A model generated the notes under the pieces. It made no database searches, had not been told where the DNA came from, and saw only the letters and a program-made list of their open reading frames with translations. A stretch of 64,000 nt of DNA from Desulfopila aestuarii DSM 18488 (GTDB lineage: Bacteria; Desulfobacterota; Desulfobulbia; Desulfobulbales; Desulfocapsaceae), in assembly GCF_900143695.1 (NCBI RefSeq), contig NZ_FRFE01000002.1, forward strand, positions 186,001 through 250,000. Direction: 5' to 3'. A program made the translations under genes and the position numbers. Shown piece after piece: positions 26,345 through 35,580 of the stretch. How positions within the stretch are numbered: position 1 is the stretch's first letter; each line of letters starts with the position of its first letter.

Positions 26345-28063
26345 ATGAAAACTTTACGGATAGACATGTCGACCAGCACTATCAGAACTGAACCATCGCC
26401 CCAGGAATTATCGGAATTTGGCGGAAGAGGCTTGACTGCTGAAATACTACGTCGCGAAGTTCCCCCGACCTGTGATCCCCTCGGCCCTGAAAACAAACTC
26501 GTACTTGGCATGGGACTATTGGCCGGCACAATCTTTGTGAACTCCAGCCGAATTTCAGTTGGGGCCAAAAGCCCACTTACCGGGGGGATAAAAGAGAGTA
26601 ATGCAGGGGGAACTATAGGATCTGCCCTTGGCAAAACAGGTCTCAAGACGGTCATCATCGAAGGACAACCACAGTCTGGTGAACAGTTCATCTTAAAAAT
26701 TGACAAGGAAGGAAATGCAACACTGGATTCAGCTGCCGACTTCAAAGGACTTCGAACGTATGCATTGATGGAAAAGTTGACCGTCACCTACGGAGAAAAA
26801 ATCGCCGTCCTGTGCATTGGTCCGGCAGGAGATCAGATGCTGGCATCCGCTTCCATACAGGCCTCTGATGTTGATGGACGCCCCTGCAGGGCCGCAGGCC
26901 GTGGCGGACTTGGCGCGGTTATGGGTTCAAAAGGATTAAAGGCCATTATTGTAGAGATGGGTGGAAATCACGGACCTGCCATTGCTGATCCTGATGCATT
27001 CAAAACTTCTTTAAAGAACTATTCTGCAGCTGTACAGGCTCATCCGGTGAGTGGTCAGGGCATGCCGCAATACGGTACTGCATCCATGGTAGCCCCAGTT
27101 AACTCCGTAGGCGCCTTCCCATCCTTCAATGCACGCCAGGGAACCATTGAAGGATGGGAGAAAATCAGCGGCGAGACCATGACTGATATTATGAAGAAAC
27201 GAGGTGGAAACCCGACGCATCGCGGTTGTTCACAATGTATTATTCGCTGTTCCAATGTCTGGAATGATGAAAACGGTAAATATGTAACGAGCTCACTTGA
27301 ATATGAAACGATCTGGGCCATGGGGGGTATGACCGGAATTCTTGATCTGGATATCATAGCCCGGCTCGATTACCTGTGTGACGACATAGGCCTCGACACC
27401 ATGAACACCGGAGTGGCCGTCGCGGTGGCAATGGATGCCGGCTACAAGGAATTTGGTGATGGCCAGGCTGCCATAGATATGGTGGAAGCGGTCGCCGAAG
27501 GTTCTGAGATTGGAATACTCATTGGTACTGGACCGGCCGCTGTAGGCAAACATTTCAACAATCCTCGTGTTCCGGTGGTCAAAAATCAGTCAATTGCCGC
27601 TTACGACCCCAGGCCGATGCCGGCGAACGGGGTAACCTATGCCACCTCCCCTATGGGAGCAGACCATACTGCGGCAAATCTGGTCGGGGAATACTGCTCG
27701 GGAGTACTGAAAACAGATAGTCCGGAGGGACATGTAGAAGCCTCAAAAGGAATGCAGCCGATAATGGCCTTTGTCGACTGCACCGGTATGTGTCTTTTTG
27801 GCGCATTTGCCCTGGCAACTCCTGAAGGCGGTGAGGCATTTTTTGCCTCCATGAGTGCCCTGTTGGGACGGCCTTTTGGGCCAGAAGACATGATAGAAAT
27901 GGGCACGAAGTGCCTCCAGACTGAACATGCTTTCAATCGAAATGCCGGACTCACCAAGGATGATGATCGACTGCCCGATTTTTTCAGCAAAGAGCCACTC
28001 GCCCCGACAAATGCTATCTTTTCCATTACCGATGGCGAACTGGACAGTGTATTTGCTGAATAA
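26345..28063 (+). CDS. aldehyde:ferredoxin oxidoreductase family protein (tungsten/molybdenum)
   Basis: This 572-residue AOR homologue has an N-terminal domain with GGRGLTAEIL and NSSRISVGAKSPLTGG. The cluster motif CSQCIIRC is at residues 295-302, a fourth ligand comes from DCTGMC (479-483), and LCDDIGLDTMNTG is the cofactor-binding signature. The family binds a tungsto-bispterin and one 4Fe-4S cluster and exchanges electrons with ferredoxin, oxidising aldehydes or, in BamB-type relatives, reducing aromatic rings. ATG 26345 follows GGGAGA. It sits 87 bases before the flavoprotein gene. There is no BamC-like or ferredoxin gene beside it, so its electron partner is unclear. Confidence 0.9.
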   Translation: MKTLRIDMSTSTIRTEPSPQELSEFGGRGLTAEILRREVPPTCDPLGPENKLVLGMGLLAGTIFVNSSRISVGAKSPLTGGIKESNAGGTIGSALGKTGLKTVIIEGQPQSGEQFILKIDKEGNATLDSAADFKGLRTYALMEKLTVTYGEKIAVLCIGPAGDQMLASASIQASDVDGRPCRAAGRGGLGAVMGSKGLKAIIVEMGGNHGPAIADPDAFKTSLKNYSAAVQAHPVSGQGMPQYGTASMVAPVNSVGAFPSFNARQGTIEGWEKISGETMTDIMKKRGGNPTHRGCSQCIIRCSNVWNDENGKYVTSSLEYETIWAMGGMTGILDLDIIARLDYLCDDIGLDTMNTGVAVAVAMDAGYKEFGDGQAAIDMVEAVAEGSEIGILIGTGPAAVGKHFNNPRVPVVKNQSIAAYDPRPMPANGVTYATSPMGADHTAANLVGEYCSGVLKTDSPEGHVEASKGMQPIMAFVDCTGMCLFGAFALATPEGGEAFFASMSALLGRPFGPEDMIEMGTKCLQTEHAFNRNAGLTKDDDRLPDFFSKEPLAPTNAIFSITDGELDSVFAE

Positions 28064-28149
28064 AAAGACTCAACATACAAAACCAGTGGATGTTTTTGGT
28101 AGCGATAGCTCCCAAAAAATACACAGTTTTTCACAGGAGATTTGCTCGT

Positions 28150-29655
28150 ATGGATAACGTATTGGTGGAAAATCATGAAGCTGATGTGACTGTTATTGGC
28201 GGCGGGGGTGCCGGACTTGCGGCAGCACTTTCCGCCAGCGAAAACGGCTGTAAAAATATAATAGTGCTCGAAAAAGCAGGTATAGGTGGCAATTCATCCT
28301 TGGCCCACGATGTCTTTGGAACGGAGAGTCCAGTGCAAAAACGCATGGGGGTGGATGCCCGTAAGGATGACTTTTTCAGGATCGCTATGAACTGGGCACA
28401 CTGGTCGAAGATTAACCCAAGAGTTGTCCGCGCCTTCATAGACAAATCAGGCGACACTATTCGGTGGCTTGAAGAGAAAGGGTTACGTTTCGAGCTTGGA
28501 CAATATTACGTCAACCAGTCACCATTGGTGCGCCACACCATCGCTGGAGAAGGTGCTCATCTGATGAAAGTCCTCAAAAAGCTCTGCGAGGACGTTGGAG
28601 TGCGTTTACTGACACAATCAGCTGCTAAAAAAATTGTGCGCGACGGGAATGGTAGTGTGAAAGGAGTAATAGCAGAGTCAAAAGATACAAAACTGGTCAT
28701 CAAGACCAAAAGCGTCATTCTTGCCACAGGTGGGTATGGGGCAAACCCAGATTTCCTCAAAAAGTCGCCCTATTACAATCCCGATACCATGGTGAATCAT
28801 GGGGTGCGCGGCAACAAAGGAGATGGGATCGTGATGGCCACAGAGATCGGCGCTGCTACAGCAGGGATCGGCAACATCATGTTTCATGGGCCTTCGGCAC
28901 CACGGTCTGCAGCATCTCTTATGAAGCTTGACGATAACGAATATCCTGTCTCAATACTGATCAGAGAGCCGGAAACCATGTGGCTTAACAAACTTGGTAA
29001 GCGGTTCATCGACGAGGGACATAACCTATCCTCCTTTGCCTCTGCTGGGCCTGCTGCCCAACAACCGGGCGGCGTTATGTTTACAGTGTTTGACGACCGG
29101 ACACGGCAAATTATGGAAGAAGAGGGCATAATATGGCCCGGCGCATATGGTGGCCAAAAGCGGGAAACCAAAAAACATACACGACCCAATGTCGGTGAAC
29201 CGCTACCCGGATTAGGCCGGGAACTCAGAATTCTGCAAGAGAAAGGCGTCGCGCTTAAAATCACGGATTCTCTTGAGGAACTTGCAGCTTTTATTGGTGC
29301 GAAACCCGAAGTACTGAAGAACAGTATTGAAGAATACAATGCCAGCTGTGCCAACGGTCATGACGCAGTTTTTTGCAAGGACAGGCGCTATCTCCTCCCC
29401 ATGGCAACTCCTCCGTATTATGCGATCAGAGGTGCGGCTGGCATATGTGACGCAATCGGCGGTGTCAAAATTAATGAGCATATGGAAGTTGTCGATCATG
29501 AGGAGAACGCCATTCCTGGCCTCTTTGCCGCCGGCTCAACAACCGGAGGGTGGGAGACCGACAATTACTGCTACGAACTCACGGGGCACCTGCTGGGTTT
29601 TGCTTTGAATTCAGGCCGTATTGCCGGAGAAAATGTGGCAAAATATCTGCTCTGA
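28150..29655 (+). CDS. FAD-dependent oxidoreductase (fumarate reductase/ketosteroid dehydrogenase-like)
   Basis: 501 residues. The N-terminal FAD site reads VIGGGGAGLAAALSASENG, and NSSLAHDVFG follows. A capping domain and the closing segment IPGLFAAGSTTGGWE with GFALNSGRIAGENVAKYL complete the FAD_binding_2 architecture. There is no flavin-lipidation or signal sequence, so it is probably soluble. The family reduces or forms alpha,beta-double bonds next to a carbonyl. Together with AOR and SnoaL-like dehydratases this suggests processing of an alicyclic enone or enoate. AGGAGA precedes the chosen ATG at 28150; the frame is open from 28090. Confidence 0.87.
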   Translation: MDNVLVENHEADVTVIGGGGAGLAAALSASENGCKNIIVLEKAGIGGNSSLAHDVFGTESPVQKRMGVDARKDDFFRIAMNWAHWSKINPRVVRAFIDKSGDTIRWLEEKGLRFELGQYYVNQSPLVRHTIAGEGAHLMKVLKKLCEDVGVRLLTQSAAKKIVRDGNGSVKGVIAESKDTKLVIKTKSVILATGGYGANPDFLKKSPYYNPDTMVNHGVRGNKGDGIVMATEIGAATAGIGNIMFHGPSAPRSAASLMKLDDNEYPVSILIREPETMWLNKLGKRFIDEGHNLSSFASAGPAAQQPGGVMFTVFDDRTRQIMEEEGIIWPGAYGGQKRETKKHTRPNVGEPLPGLGRELRILQEKGVALKITDSLEELAAFIGAKPEVLKNSIEEYNASCANGHDAVFCKDRRYLLPMATPPYYAIRGAAGICDAIGGVKINEHMEVVDHEENAIPGLFAAGSTTGGWETDNYCYELTGHLLGFALNSGRIAGENVAKYLL

Positions 29656-29728
29656 TGTATTGCATACGACTACATCACCAGTTCCGAGAACATGAACGAA
29701 CCATTACTCGCCGGAGATTGCGGTTTCC

Positions 29729-30259
29729 ATGGAAAAATATGAGCAAAGAATAGCAAAACTCGAAGCAATTGTAGAAGATCAACAGAAGCAGTTACAACTG
29801 TTGAAAGACACTGCAGATCTCCAGGAACTGCATACCAGTTATGCGTACTTACTGCTGACCAGGGAATGGGAGAAAATCGTAGAATTATTCACTGATGATG
29901 CTGTAGCCATTTTACATAGACGTGGGCGGTTTGAAGGTAAGGAGGAGCTCATTCAAATCTTCAAAGAGATTACCAAAAACAATCGTGGCAAAGGCAGGGA
30001 TGGTCACCTCGCCTTGCAGCCAAGTATCCAGGTAAAAGGAAATACAGCAACCGCCAATTGGCTAATGTACATTATGATGCTTGACCCCAAAGGCGGATAC
30101 GAAAACACCTGGATGCATGGCAGACATGACATGCGCTATGTCCGCATCAATGGGAAATGGAAAATTCAATACATGCTATTTACAGCCCCATGGCCAAGAG
30201 AAGAGTGGTCGCAACCCACTTTGGAGCAATTAGCGAATTGGGAAAAAAATGGCCTATGA
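29729..30259 (+). CDS. SnoaL/NTF2-fold protein 3
   Basis: This 176-residue third paralogue has a longer coiled N-terminal helix (residues 1-33), Tyr38, His93 in DGHLALQP, and the shared C-terminal MRYVRINGKWKIQYMLF. A C-terminal tail of about 25 residues after PWPREEW is unique to this copy. It is the last gene of the plus-strand run 21446-30259. The preserved Tyr/His pair across all three copies argues that all are active. Confidence 0.82.
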   Translation: MEKYEQRIAKLEAIVEDQQKQLQLLKDTADLQELHTSYAYLLLTREWEKIVELFTDDAVAILHRRGRFEGKEELIQIFKEITKNNRGKGRDGHLALQPSIQVKGNTATANWLMYIMMLDPKGGYENTWMHGRHDMRYVRINGKWKIQYMLFTAPWPREEWSQPTLEQLANWEKNGL

Positions 30260-30309
30260 TATCCATCGAAATGGAAAAGAATAGCAACTCTTCAGCCAAG
30301 ACCTCAAGA

Positions 30310-30561
30310 TCAATGAATCTTTAAGCGAGTCATCATAACTTTAAAAAATGAAACAACAGCGTCAGATCGAAGGGTTCTCGATCTCGTTGCATAGTACTTA
30401 TAATCAATGGACCCGAATCTATCTCTTGATATCGGGTTTGTGCTGTCTTTCTCTGTGTGGTCAGCCCTGATTTCCGACTTTTGGGGAATCACACTGTTTT
30501 GCGCTAAATCATCACGTACCTTCCCCAGCCAGATATCCCCAAAATAACCATTAGCACCCAT
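30310..30561 (-). CDS. small hypothetical protein (doubtful)
   Basis: An 83-codon frame with a strikingly good ribosome site (GAGGAG, six bases before ATG) and an N-terminus that reads well (MGANGYFGDIWLGKVRDDLA). The rest looks low in secondary-structure signal. It may be the start of a gene truncated after about 30 codons. I do not recognise it. It is divergent from the Lrp gene. The rest of 30260-30706 shows nothing else. Confidence 0.3.
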   Translation of the reverse strand: MGANGYFGDIWLGKVRDDLAQNSVIPQKSEIRADHTEKDSTNPISRDRFGSIDYKYYATRSRTLRSDAVVSFFKVMMTRLKIH

Positions 30562-30706
30562 GATAATCTCCTCGCTGATACAATCTTAATTGTATTCACT
30601 CCATAGCACTATCATACCTCAGTCATAAAATAATACATTGCTAACCAAGCTTAATATGCTAAGCTTCACGCAATATTTACTAACCCATTCATGATATCGC
30701 GCAATA

Positions 30707-31180
30707 ATGGATAACTACGACTTGAAAATACTCGAGTGTTTACAAGAAGACGCTCGCATTCCAAACGTTTCTTTAGCCGAAGCGATTCACCTGTCTCCTG
30801 CCCCATGTCTTAGACGAGTTCGCGAATTAGAAAAGCAAGGGGTGATCCGCAATTACACTGCCATACTTGATCCAGAGAAGGTGGGTTGGAATGTCAGTGT
30901 CTTTATTGAGATTCGGCTAGAAAAGCAGATATTGGGTTATCTCAAGGTATTTGAGGAGACGGTGGAGCAATATCCAGAAGTGATGGAATGCTACCAGATG
31001 ACCGGTGCATCAGACTATTTATTAAGAGTCGTAGCCAAAAATCTGCGATCACTTCAAACATTTATAACAGAAAGACTTGCAACCATCCCAAACGTTGCCA
31101 ACATAAATTCAAGCGTTGCCTTAAAGCAAGTGAAGTACAAAACAGCGCTCCCTATTTCTGGCTCAACAGATACACCATAA
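30707..31180 (+). CDS. Lrp/AsnC-family transcriptional regulator
   Basis: This 157-residue protein has an N-terminal helix-turn-helix (LKILECLQEDARIPNVSLAEAIHLSPAPCLRRVRELEKQGVI) and a RAM/AsnC ligand domain (ECYQMTGASDYLLRVVAKN). Such regulators sense amino acids or related small molecules and form octamers. It stands alone, convergent with the FAD/Fe-S/FAD operon. No clear ribosome site precedes the ATG. Confidence 0.9.
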   Translation: MDNYDLKILECLQEDARIPNVSLAEAIHLSPAPCLRRVRELEKQGVIRNYTAILDPEKVGWNVSVFIEIRLEKQILGYLKVFEETVEQYPEVMECYQMTGASDYLLRVVAKNLRSLQTFITERLATIPNVANINSSVALKQVKYKTALPISGSTDTP

Positions 31181-31227
31181 ATCAGGTTTGAATTGTATGT
31201 GTTCTGGTGGATGCTGGAATGCAAGAA

Positions 31228-31255
31228 GGGATAAGATCAAAATTGACCTTATCCC
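31228..31255. terminator. hairpin between convergent genes
   Basis: GGGATAAGATCAA and TTGACCTTATCCC pair with a single mismatch. It lies between the Lrp stop (31180) and the FAD-oxidase stop (31294), so it can end both transcripts. No long T-run follows on either strand. Confidence 0.6.
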
Positions 31256-31293
31256 CTGAAACAACACAAAGTATACTTTCGTCTGAAATATGA

Positions 31294-32781
31294 TTATCCC
31301 ATCAAAGAAGGAAGCACTACTGTTGTACCGTTGGGATTAAACGCTTCATCCAGCTTTTTCGACCATATATGGTAATTCGACACCTCCGGCCCAACGACCG
31401 AAAGAGGCAGATGTGTTGGCGGATTCAGGTGATCCTCAAGGGCTTTCCGGGCTGTCGTCTGTTGCCAATCTATAATGGCATCCAATGATTCGGGATGTGG
31501 CGAAGGATCAAAGAATATTTCGGTTTTGCCAAGATGTGAGTTCTCAACAGACCAGCCAAAATAGACGCCGCCATCATCTGCTCCCAAGCCTTTCTTGATC
31601 AGCTCTTTCTTTCTGTTTGCAGCCTCGTCGATCCACTTGATATTAACGTCCCTCTGTCCCATGATCTGGAAGCCGTACGCTTTTCCGCCAACAGGACGCA
31701 AACGGAAGGTTTCTCGAATAGAAACGCTGATCCTTACTCCATGGATAAGGACAAGTGCACCGACCTTAGGATCTTCGACCATCGCGAGCGACTTGCCACC
31801 TGTATCGCTGATAATCTTATCTAAGACTTTCTGATCGTATTCAAACTCTTCCGGAGAGTTGGCCGCCACTATGACATAAAAGCCTGGCCCCTGGACCTCT
31901 TTATTGAGCTTCTCAATAACTTCTAGCTCCATCTCCATGTTGGGCGATATATTAGCCGAGAGCATTGCCACATTAAAACCCATGAGGGCGAACATGATTT
32001 CACTTTCGCCAATCTTTAATTCTGCCTCGTACATTTGGGGAACCGAAGGAAAGCTGTAATACCGTACCATAAAGTTCGGTGGGATCTCTTTCAGGTTATA
32101 ATTTGGTGACTGCCCTTCCAATTCAAATGCTGCAGGTCCTGGCCAGTGATAGAGCTTCATGGCAGCTTTAGTGATCACCCCACCTTCAGCCAGGGCATCA
32201 CCGCTTCCTCTACCGCTGATTACACCTCTGAGAGAAGGTCCCGGGCCGTCGCCGCAGAACCATTCATGAGTAGAGCCTAGGGCGCCTAATTTGAGTACAT
32301 CGCCGGCAGGAGTTACCCATTCCATACCCAGCTGATTTCGGTCATCGCCGCCTGTACTCAAATCCATATGACCATGTCCCCGGATAATCGCTGTGCACTG
32401 AGCCCCGGACCCCTTAATGCTGCAGTTCAGGCCTCTTTTCATCAATTCTGCCTGAAGTTCCGCTGAGGTCACATAAGGCTCAACCACGGCGTACATGTCT
32501 TTCTCATTAATCTCAATGATCTTGTTCATTCTTCGCATGTCGAGATAGATGCAACCTTGAGGCATTGCTGCTCGAATGAAGCCTGTAGACATAACGGTAA
32601 ACTGTATATTGAGTCTATTGCACAATTTGACGATCGCTTGAACCTGTTCTGTATCCTTAGGAAGAACAACAGCACCGATCTGACCGCTATGATACGAAGG
32701 CATAATCGCGAGGTCTCCGCAGATATTCTCTTCTCCGACGATATCTTCAAATTTCTTATACACTTCTGGGCTTAGAAACAT
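31294..32781 (-). CDS. FAD-linked oxidase (GlcD/VAO-type), subunit 2 of trio
   Basis: 495 residues with an N-terminal PCMH-type FAD domain. It has VVLPKDTEQVQAIVKLCNRL, then GGDDRNQLGMEWVTPAGDVLKLG and SGRGSGDALAEGGVITKAAMKL, and a C-terminal substrate cap. The usual end motif NPGK is missing (it ends NPNGTTVVLPSLMG). The third gene of a minus operon, 16 bases after the CCG Fe-S gene, with GAGGAG upstream. Probably it oxidises a 2-hydroxyacid or an alcohol and passes electrons to the Fe-S subunit. The substrate is unknown. Confidence 0.86.
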   Translation of the reverse strand: MFLSPEVYKKFEDIVGEENICGDLAIMPSYHSGQIGAVVLPKDTEQVQAIVKLCNRLNIQFTVMSTGFIRAAMPQGCIYLDMRRMNKIIEINEKDMYAVVEPYVTSAELQAELMKRGLNCSIKGSGAQCTAIIRGHGHMDLSTGGDDRNQLGMEWVTPAGDVLKLGALGSTHEWFCGDGPGPSLRGVISGRGSGDALAEGGVITKAAMKLYHWPGPAAFELEGQSPNYNLKEIPPNFMVRYYSFPSVPQMYEAELKIGESEIMFALMGFNVAMLSANISPNMEMELEVIEKLNKEVQGPGFYVIVAANSPEEFEYDQKVLDKIISDTGGKSLAMVEDPKVGALVLIHGVRISVSIRETFRLRPVGGKAYGFQIMGQRDVNIKWIDEAANRKKELIKKGLGADDGGVYFGWSVENSHLGKTEIFFDPSPHPESLDAIIDWQQTTARKALEDHLNPPTHLPLSVVGPEVSNYHIWSKKLDEAFNPNGTTVVLPSLMG

Positions 32782-32797
32782 GGCTTTTCACTCCTCT

Positions 32798-34063
32798 TTA
32801 GATTGCTTTCTCTACCAATTCAACAATATCGTAGACTTTGAGCTTACTGCCGCTGGCCATGATTGCTTCCTTGAAATTCTTCTCACACCAGGGACAGGTA
32901 GTGACAATGGCCTCAGCACCAGTAGATAGAGCCTCTTCGATTCGTTCTTTACCAGTCCACATTGCAAACTCAGGATTTGATTCGCTCACACCGCCTCCAG
33001 AACCACAGCACCAGGCGTATTCTTTTATCCTGGTCATCTCAGAAAGAGTCAGACCAGGAATACTCGCCAAAACGTCACGAGGTGGCTGATAGACACCATG
33101 TTCGCCGCGTCGATAGTCTTTGGGTGGATCAAACATGAACCTGTTCCCCGGCTTTCGTACTCCTTTCCAATGCTTATACGATTCGCCTTTTCTCCCGAGG
33201 TTGCAGGGATCATGGTAGGTCACGGTCATGTTGACTTTTTGGGTCAGTTTGAGTTTTCCCTCTTTCATGAGCATGTCGATATATTCTGAGATATGGAGCA
33301 CTTCAAGATCGCCTTTGACGCCAAACTTGTCATAGAGCACCTTGAAGGCCTGGTAACCATCAGCGCAACCGGTTACCACTGTCTTAACTCCGGCTTTCTT
33401 GATCAACGCCATGTTCTTTTTGGCTTGGCTGCGAGCATCTTCTTCATAACCCATCTGGTACGCCCGTCCGCCGCAACAAACCTCTACGTCTCCCGCAATT
33501 CCAAAATTCACACCGGCCTTTTGCAATATTTTGGCAGTGGCCTGAGCCAGCTTGTGCATTTTAGGATCGAAGCTGGTTTTACAGCCGACATGAAAGAGCA
33601 CATCCACTTGCTCTTGAGCGGCATTTTTTAGATTAAGTCCAGCCGCCCAGTCGCCCCGTTTTCCTTTAACAGGTACCATGGAGTTGGTTTTGCGAAGACC
33701 TTCTATCACCTTCTCCAGAGCAGGATGCGTTTGCCCGTCTTTAACACTTTCAACCCTGAACTCACTGATCGGCTCGTTGACCTGCATATCCATGGCGTAG
33801 TTACATGATACCCCGCAAGCACCACACATATTGCAGTTATAGGTTATTTCCTTAAGTTTCTCGCTATAGTCCATTTCGCCTTTGAGCATGGAGTACATTG
33901 AAAGCAACCTGCCGCCACCGGAGTAGGCGTTAAAGTTGTACTTAGCAATGCTGGGGCAGGCGTATGAATACTTACTTCCTTTTACTTTTTGCAGAGGTAT
34001 GAATTTACAGCATGAACAACGACAGCATTTCTCCACGTCACCGCGATAATCTTTTATTGACAT
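32798..34063 (-). CDS. (Fe-S)-binding protein with two CCG domains (GlpC/HdrD-like)
   Basis: 421 residues. N-terminal cysteine groups (CCRCSCC and CNMCGACGVSC) suit two 4Fe-4S clusters. Two CCG domains follow, one with VCCGGR and VTGCADG, one with HDPCNLG, WCCGSGGG and TTCPWC. Such subunits link flavin dehydrogenases to the quinone pool or to heterodisulfide-type partners. AAGGAG is five bases from ATG. It lies between two FAD-oxidase genes, like GlcF beside GlcD and GlcE. Confidence 0.9.
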   Translation of the reverse strand: MSIKDYRGDVEKCCRCSCCKFIPLQKVKGSKYSYACPSIAKYNFNAYSGGGRLLSMYSMLKGEMDYSEKLKEITYNCNMCGACGVSCNYAMDMQVNEPISEFRVESVKDGQTHPALEKVIEGLRKTNSMVPVKGKRGDWAAGLNLKNAAQEQVDVLFHVGCKTSFDPKMHKLAQATAKILQKAGVNFGIAGDVEVCCGGRAYQMGYEEDARSQAKKNMALIKKAGVKTVVTGCADGYQAFKVLYDKFGVKGDLEVLHISEYIDMLMKEGKLKLTQKVNMTVTYHDPCNLGRKGESYKHWKGVRKPGNRFMFDPPKDYRRGEHGVYQPPRDVLASIPGLTLSEMTRIKEYAWCCGSGGGVSESNPEFAMWTGKERIEEALSTGAEAIVTTCPWCEKNFKEAIMASGSKLKVYDIVELVEKAI

Positions 34064-34113
34064 TTCCGCTCCTTAATAGCAGAGATTATTAAATTTTTTA
34101 TATTCCATTCACC

Positions 34114-35580
34114 CTAAAAGCACAGTTTCCCGGGGTTTAAAATATTATTAGGGTCGAATATGTTCTTAACTTTGGTTAACGCAGTGACGGTAGCTGCATC
34201 TCTATTCATAATTGCATCTGTACTTTTACCGTAAGGCCTGGAGAAAAATGCACCCTTGTCCATTAAAGATAGAGTAGCTGCAGTAGATAGCTGACTGACC
34301 TGATTGATCTCGGACGGACTTTGCGGATCATAAAAGATATTGAACTCACAATGATAACTCGATCCCTGTACTCCCGGCTGAATATAAACCCCTATGTCGG
34401 AGGCTGGGTAACTGGCTTTATTTGCCTCAATGTTCATTGCATCAAGCAAGCCTGGCAGCTTGTCTGCGATTGACAGGAAGAAAATATCATGGCTCGCCCC
34501 TTTATAACGAAGTTTCCAATAGGGCTCTTCTGAAGGCCGATGGACCTTTTGCAGCAACTCACCGGCTGAGATACCAGCTAATGCTTTGGTGGATTCAACT
34601 GCTATCTTTTGAGTCAGAGATTGAATGTTCTTTTTCCTGTAGCTCACTCGCTCTTCCGGATAGTATTCATAGCCAGCTAAATTATAGAAAAGAATCCAGG
34701 GTGGAAGTGCATGTTTGATCGCCTGATAATCACATGGCCAATTTTTCGCCATGATTGCTGCGAGGTTGGTATTGTTCAAAATAAAGCATTCGTTCACCAG
34801 CCTTAACCGTATCAACCAATGACTGAGCTCAAAAAGTCTTTCAACATAGGGAGAACCGACCAAGAAAGGTTCTTCCAATGTCGGGAGGATTTCACAGCGT
34901 ATTGACGCCCAGGTTGCAATACCCATTGTCCCCTGCGCTCCCTGGAATAGCCTGTGCCAACATGTCGATCCCGGTCCGTACGGTGCTTTTTGCACTGCCC
35001 CCGCCTCCCACTGCTCCTCTATCGTGCCAGGCCCCGCCGCTTGGCCTGTTCTAAACTCCTCACCGGTTCCGACTATCAACCCAAGACAAGCCAGCGGGTC
35101 AGATATATCCCACTGATATGTTGGCATCGTTACTGGCTCTCTCTCAAGCAGACTGCCAACGACAGATTTTGACTTACGCGGCAATAACGGCAAATTGAGC
35201 CTGATTCCTTCTTTTTCCACTGCAGGTATGAGTTCCTCAAAGGTCACCCCAGGCTCACACATGGCCACTCGATGATACCTGTCCGTCCGCATGATTTTTT
35301 TCATGCCGCTTAAATCCAGCACCACAGCGCCTCCACTACCTGGAACAGTATCACCTCTGAAGTGCTGGGCACCTGAACTTACCGGCACCAGTGGCGTCTT
35401 CGTCTCATTGGCAAGCTTGACTAACTGAGCGATCTCGTTGGCATTCTTTGGCTTGATAACGAAATCAGGTCGTAACGTATTAACGAAACTGAGATCCTTG
35501 GAATACGTATCGAGGGTCGATGACTCATCTGTGACATTCTTTTCACCTACAATTTTTACCAAAGTATCTTTCTGAAACAT
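34114..35580 (-). CDS. FAD-linked oxidase (GlcD/VAO-type), subunit 1 of trio
   Basis: 488 residues. A PCMH FAD domain has FVIKPKNANEIAQLVKLANE, GGAVVLDLSGMKKI and CEPGVTFEELIPAVE, followed by LFQGAQGTMGIATWASIRCE. It ends FDPNNILNPGKLCF, the family closing motif. The first gene of the operon, with AGGAG upstream. It differs clearly from the other FAD subunit of the trio, so the two may do different jobs. A VAO/4-cresol-dehydrogenase relative acting on a phenolic side chain is one option; lactate or glycolate oxidation is another. Confidence 0.87.
   Translation of the reverse strand: MFQKDTLVKIVGEKNVTDESSTLDTYSKDLSFVNTLRPDFVIKPKNANEIAQLVKLANETKTPLVPVSSGAQHFRGDTVPGSGGAVVLDLSGMKKIMRTDRYHRVAMCEPGVTFEELIPAVEKEGIRLNLPLLPRKSKSVVGSLLEREPVTMPTYQWDISDPLACLGLIVGTGEEFRTGQAAGPGTIEEQWEAGAVQKAPYGPGSTCWHRLFQGAQGTMGIATWASIRCEILPTLEEPFLVGSPYVERLFELSHWLIRLRLVNECFILNNTNLAAIMAKNWPCDYQAIKHALPPWILFYNLAGYEYYPEERVSYRKKNIQSLTQKIAVESTKALAGISAGELLQKVHRPSEEPYWKLRYKGASHDIFFLSIADKLPGLLDAMNIEANKASYPASDIGVYIQPGVQGSSYHCEFNIFYDPQSPSEINQVSQLSTAATLSLMDKGAFFSRPYGKSTDAIMNRDAATVTALTKVKNIFDPNNILNPGKLCF

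Noticed and set aside
26345-28063. Class II benzoyl-CoA reductase active-site subunit (BamB)
   Set aside because: No BamC-I-like partners and no CoA-ester genes adjacent; the sequence is called only to AOR family level.
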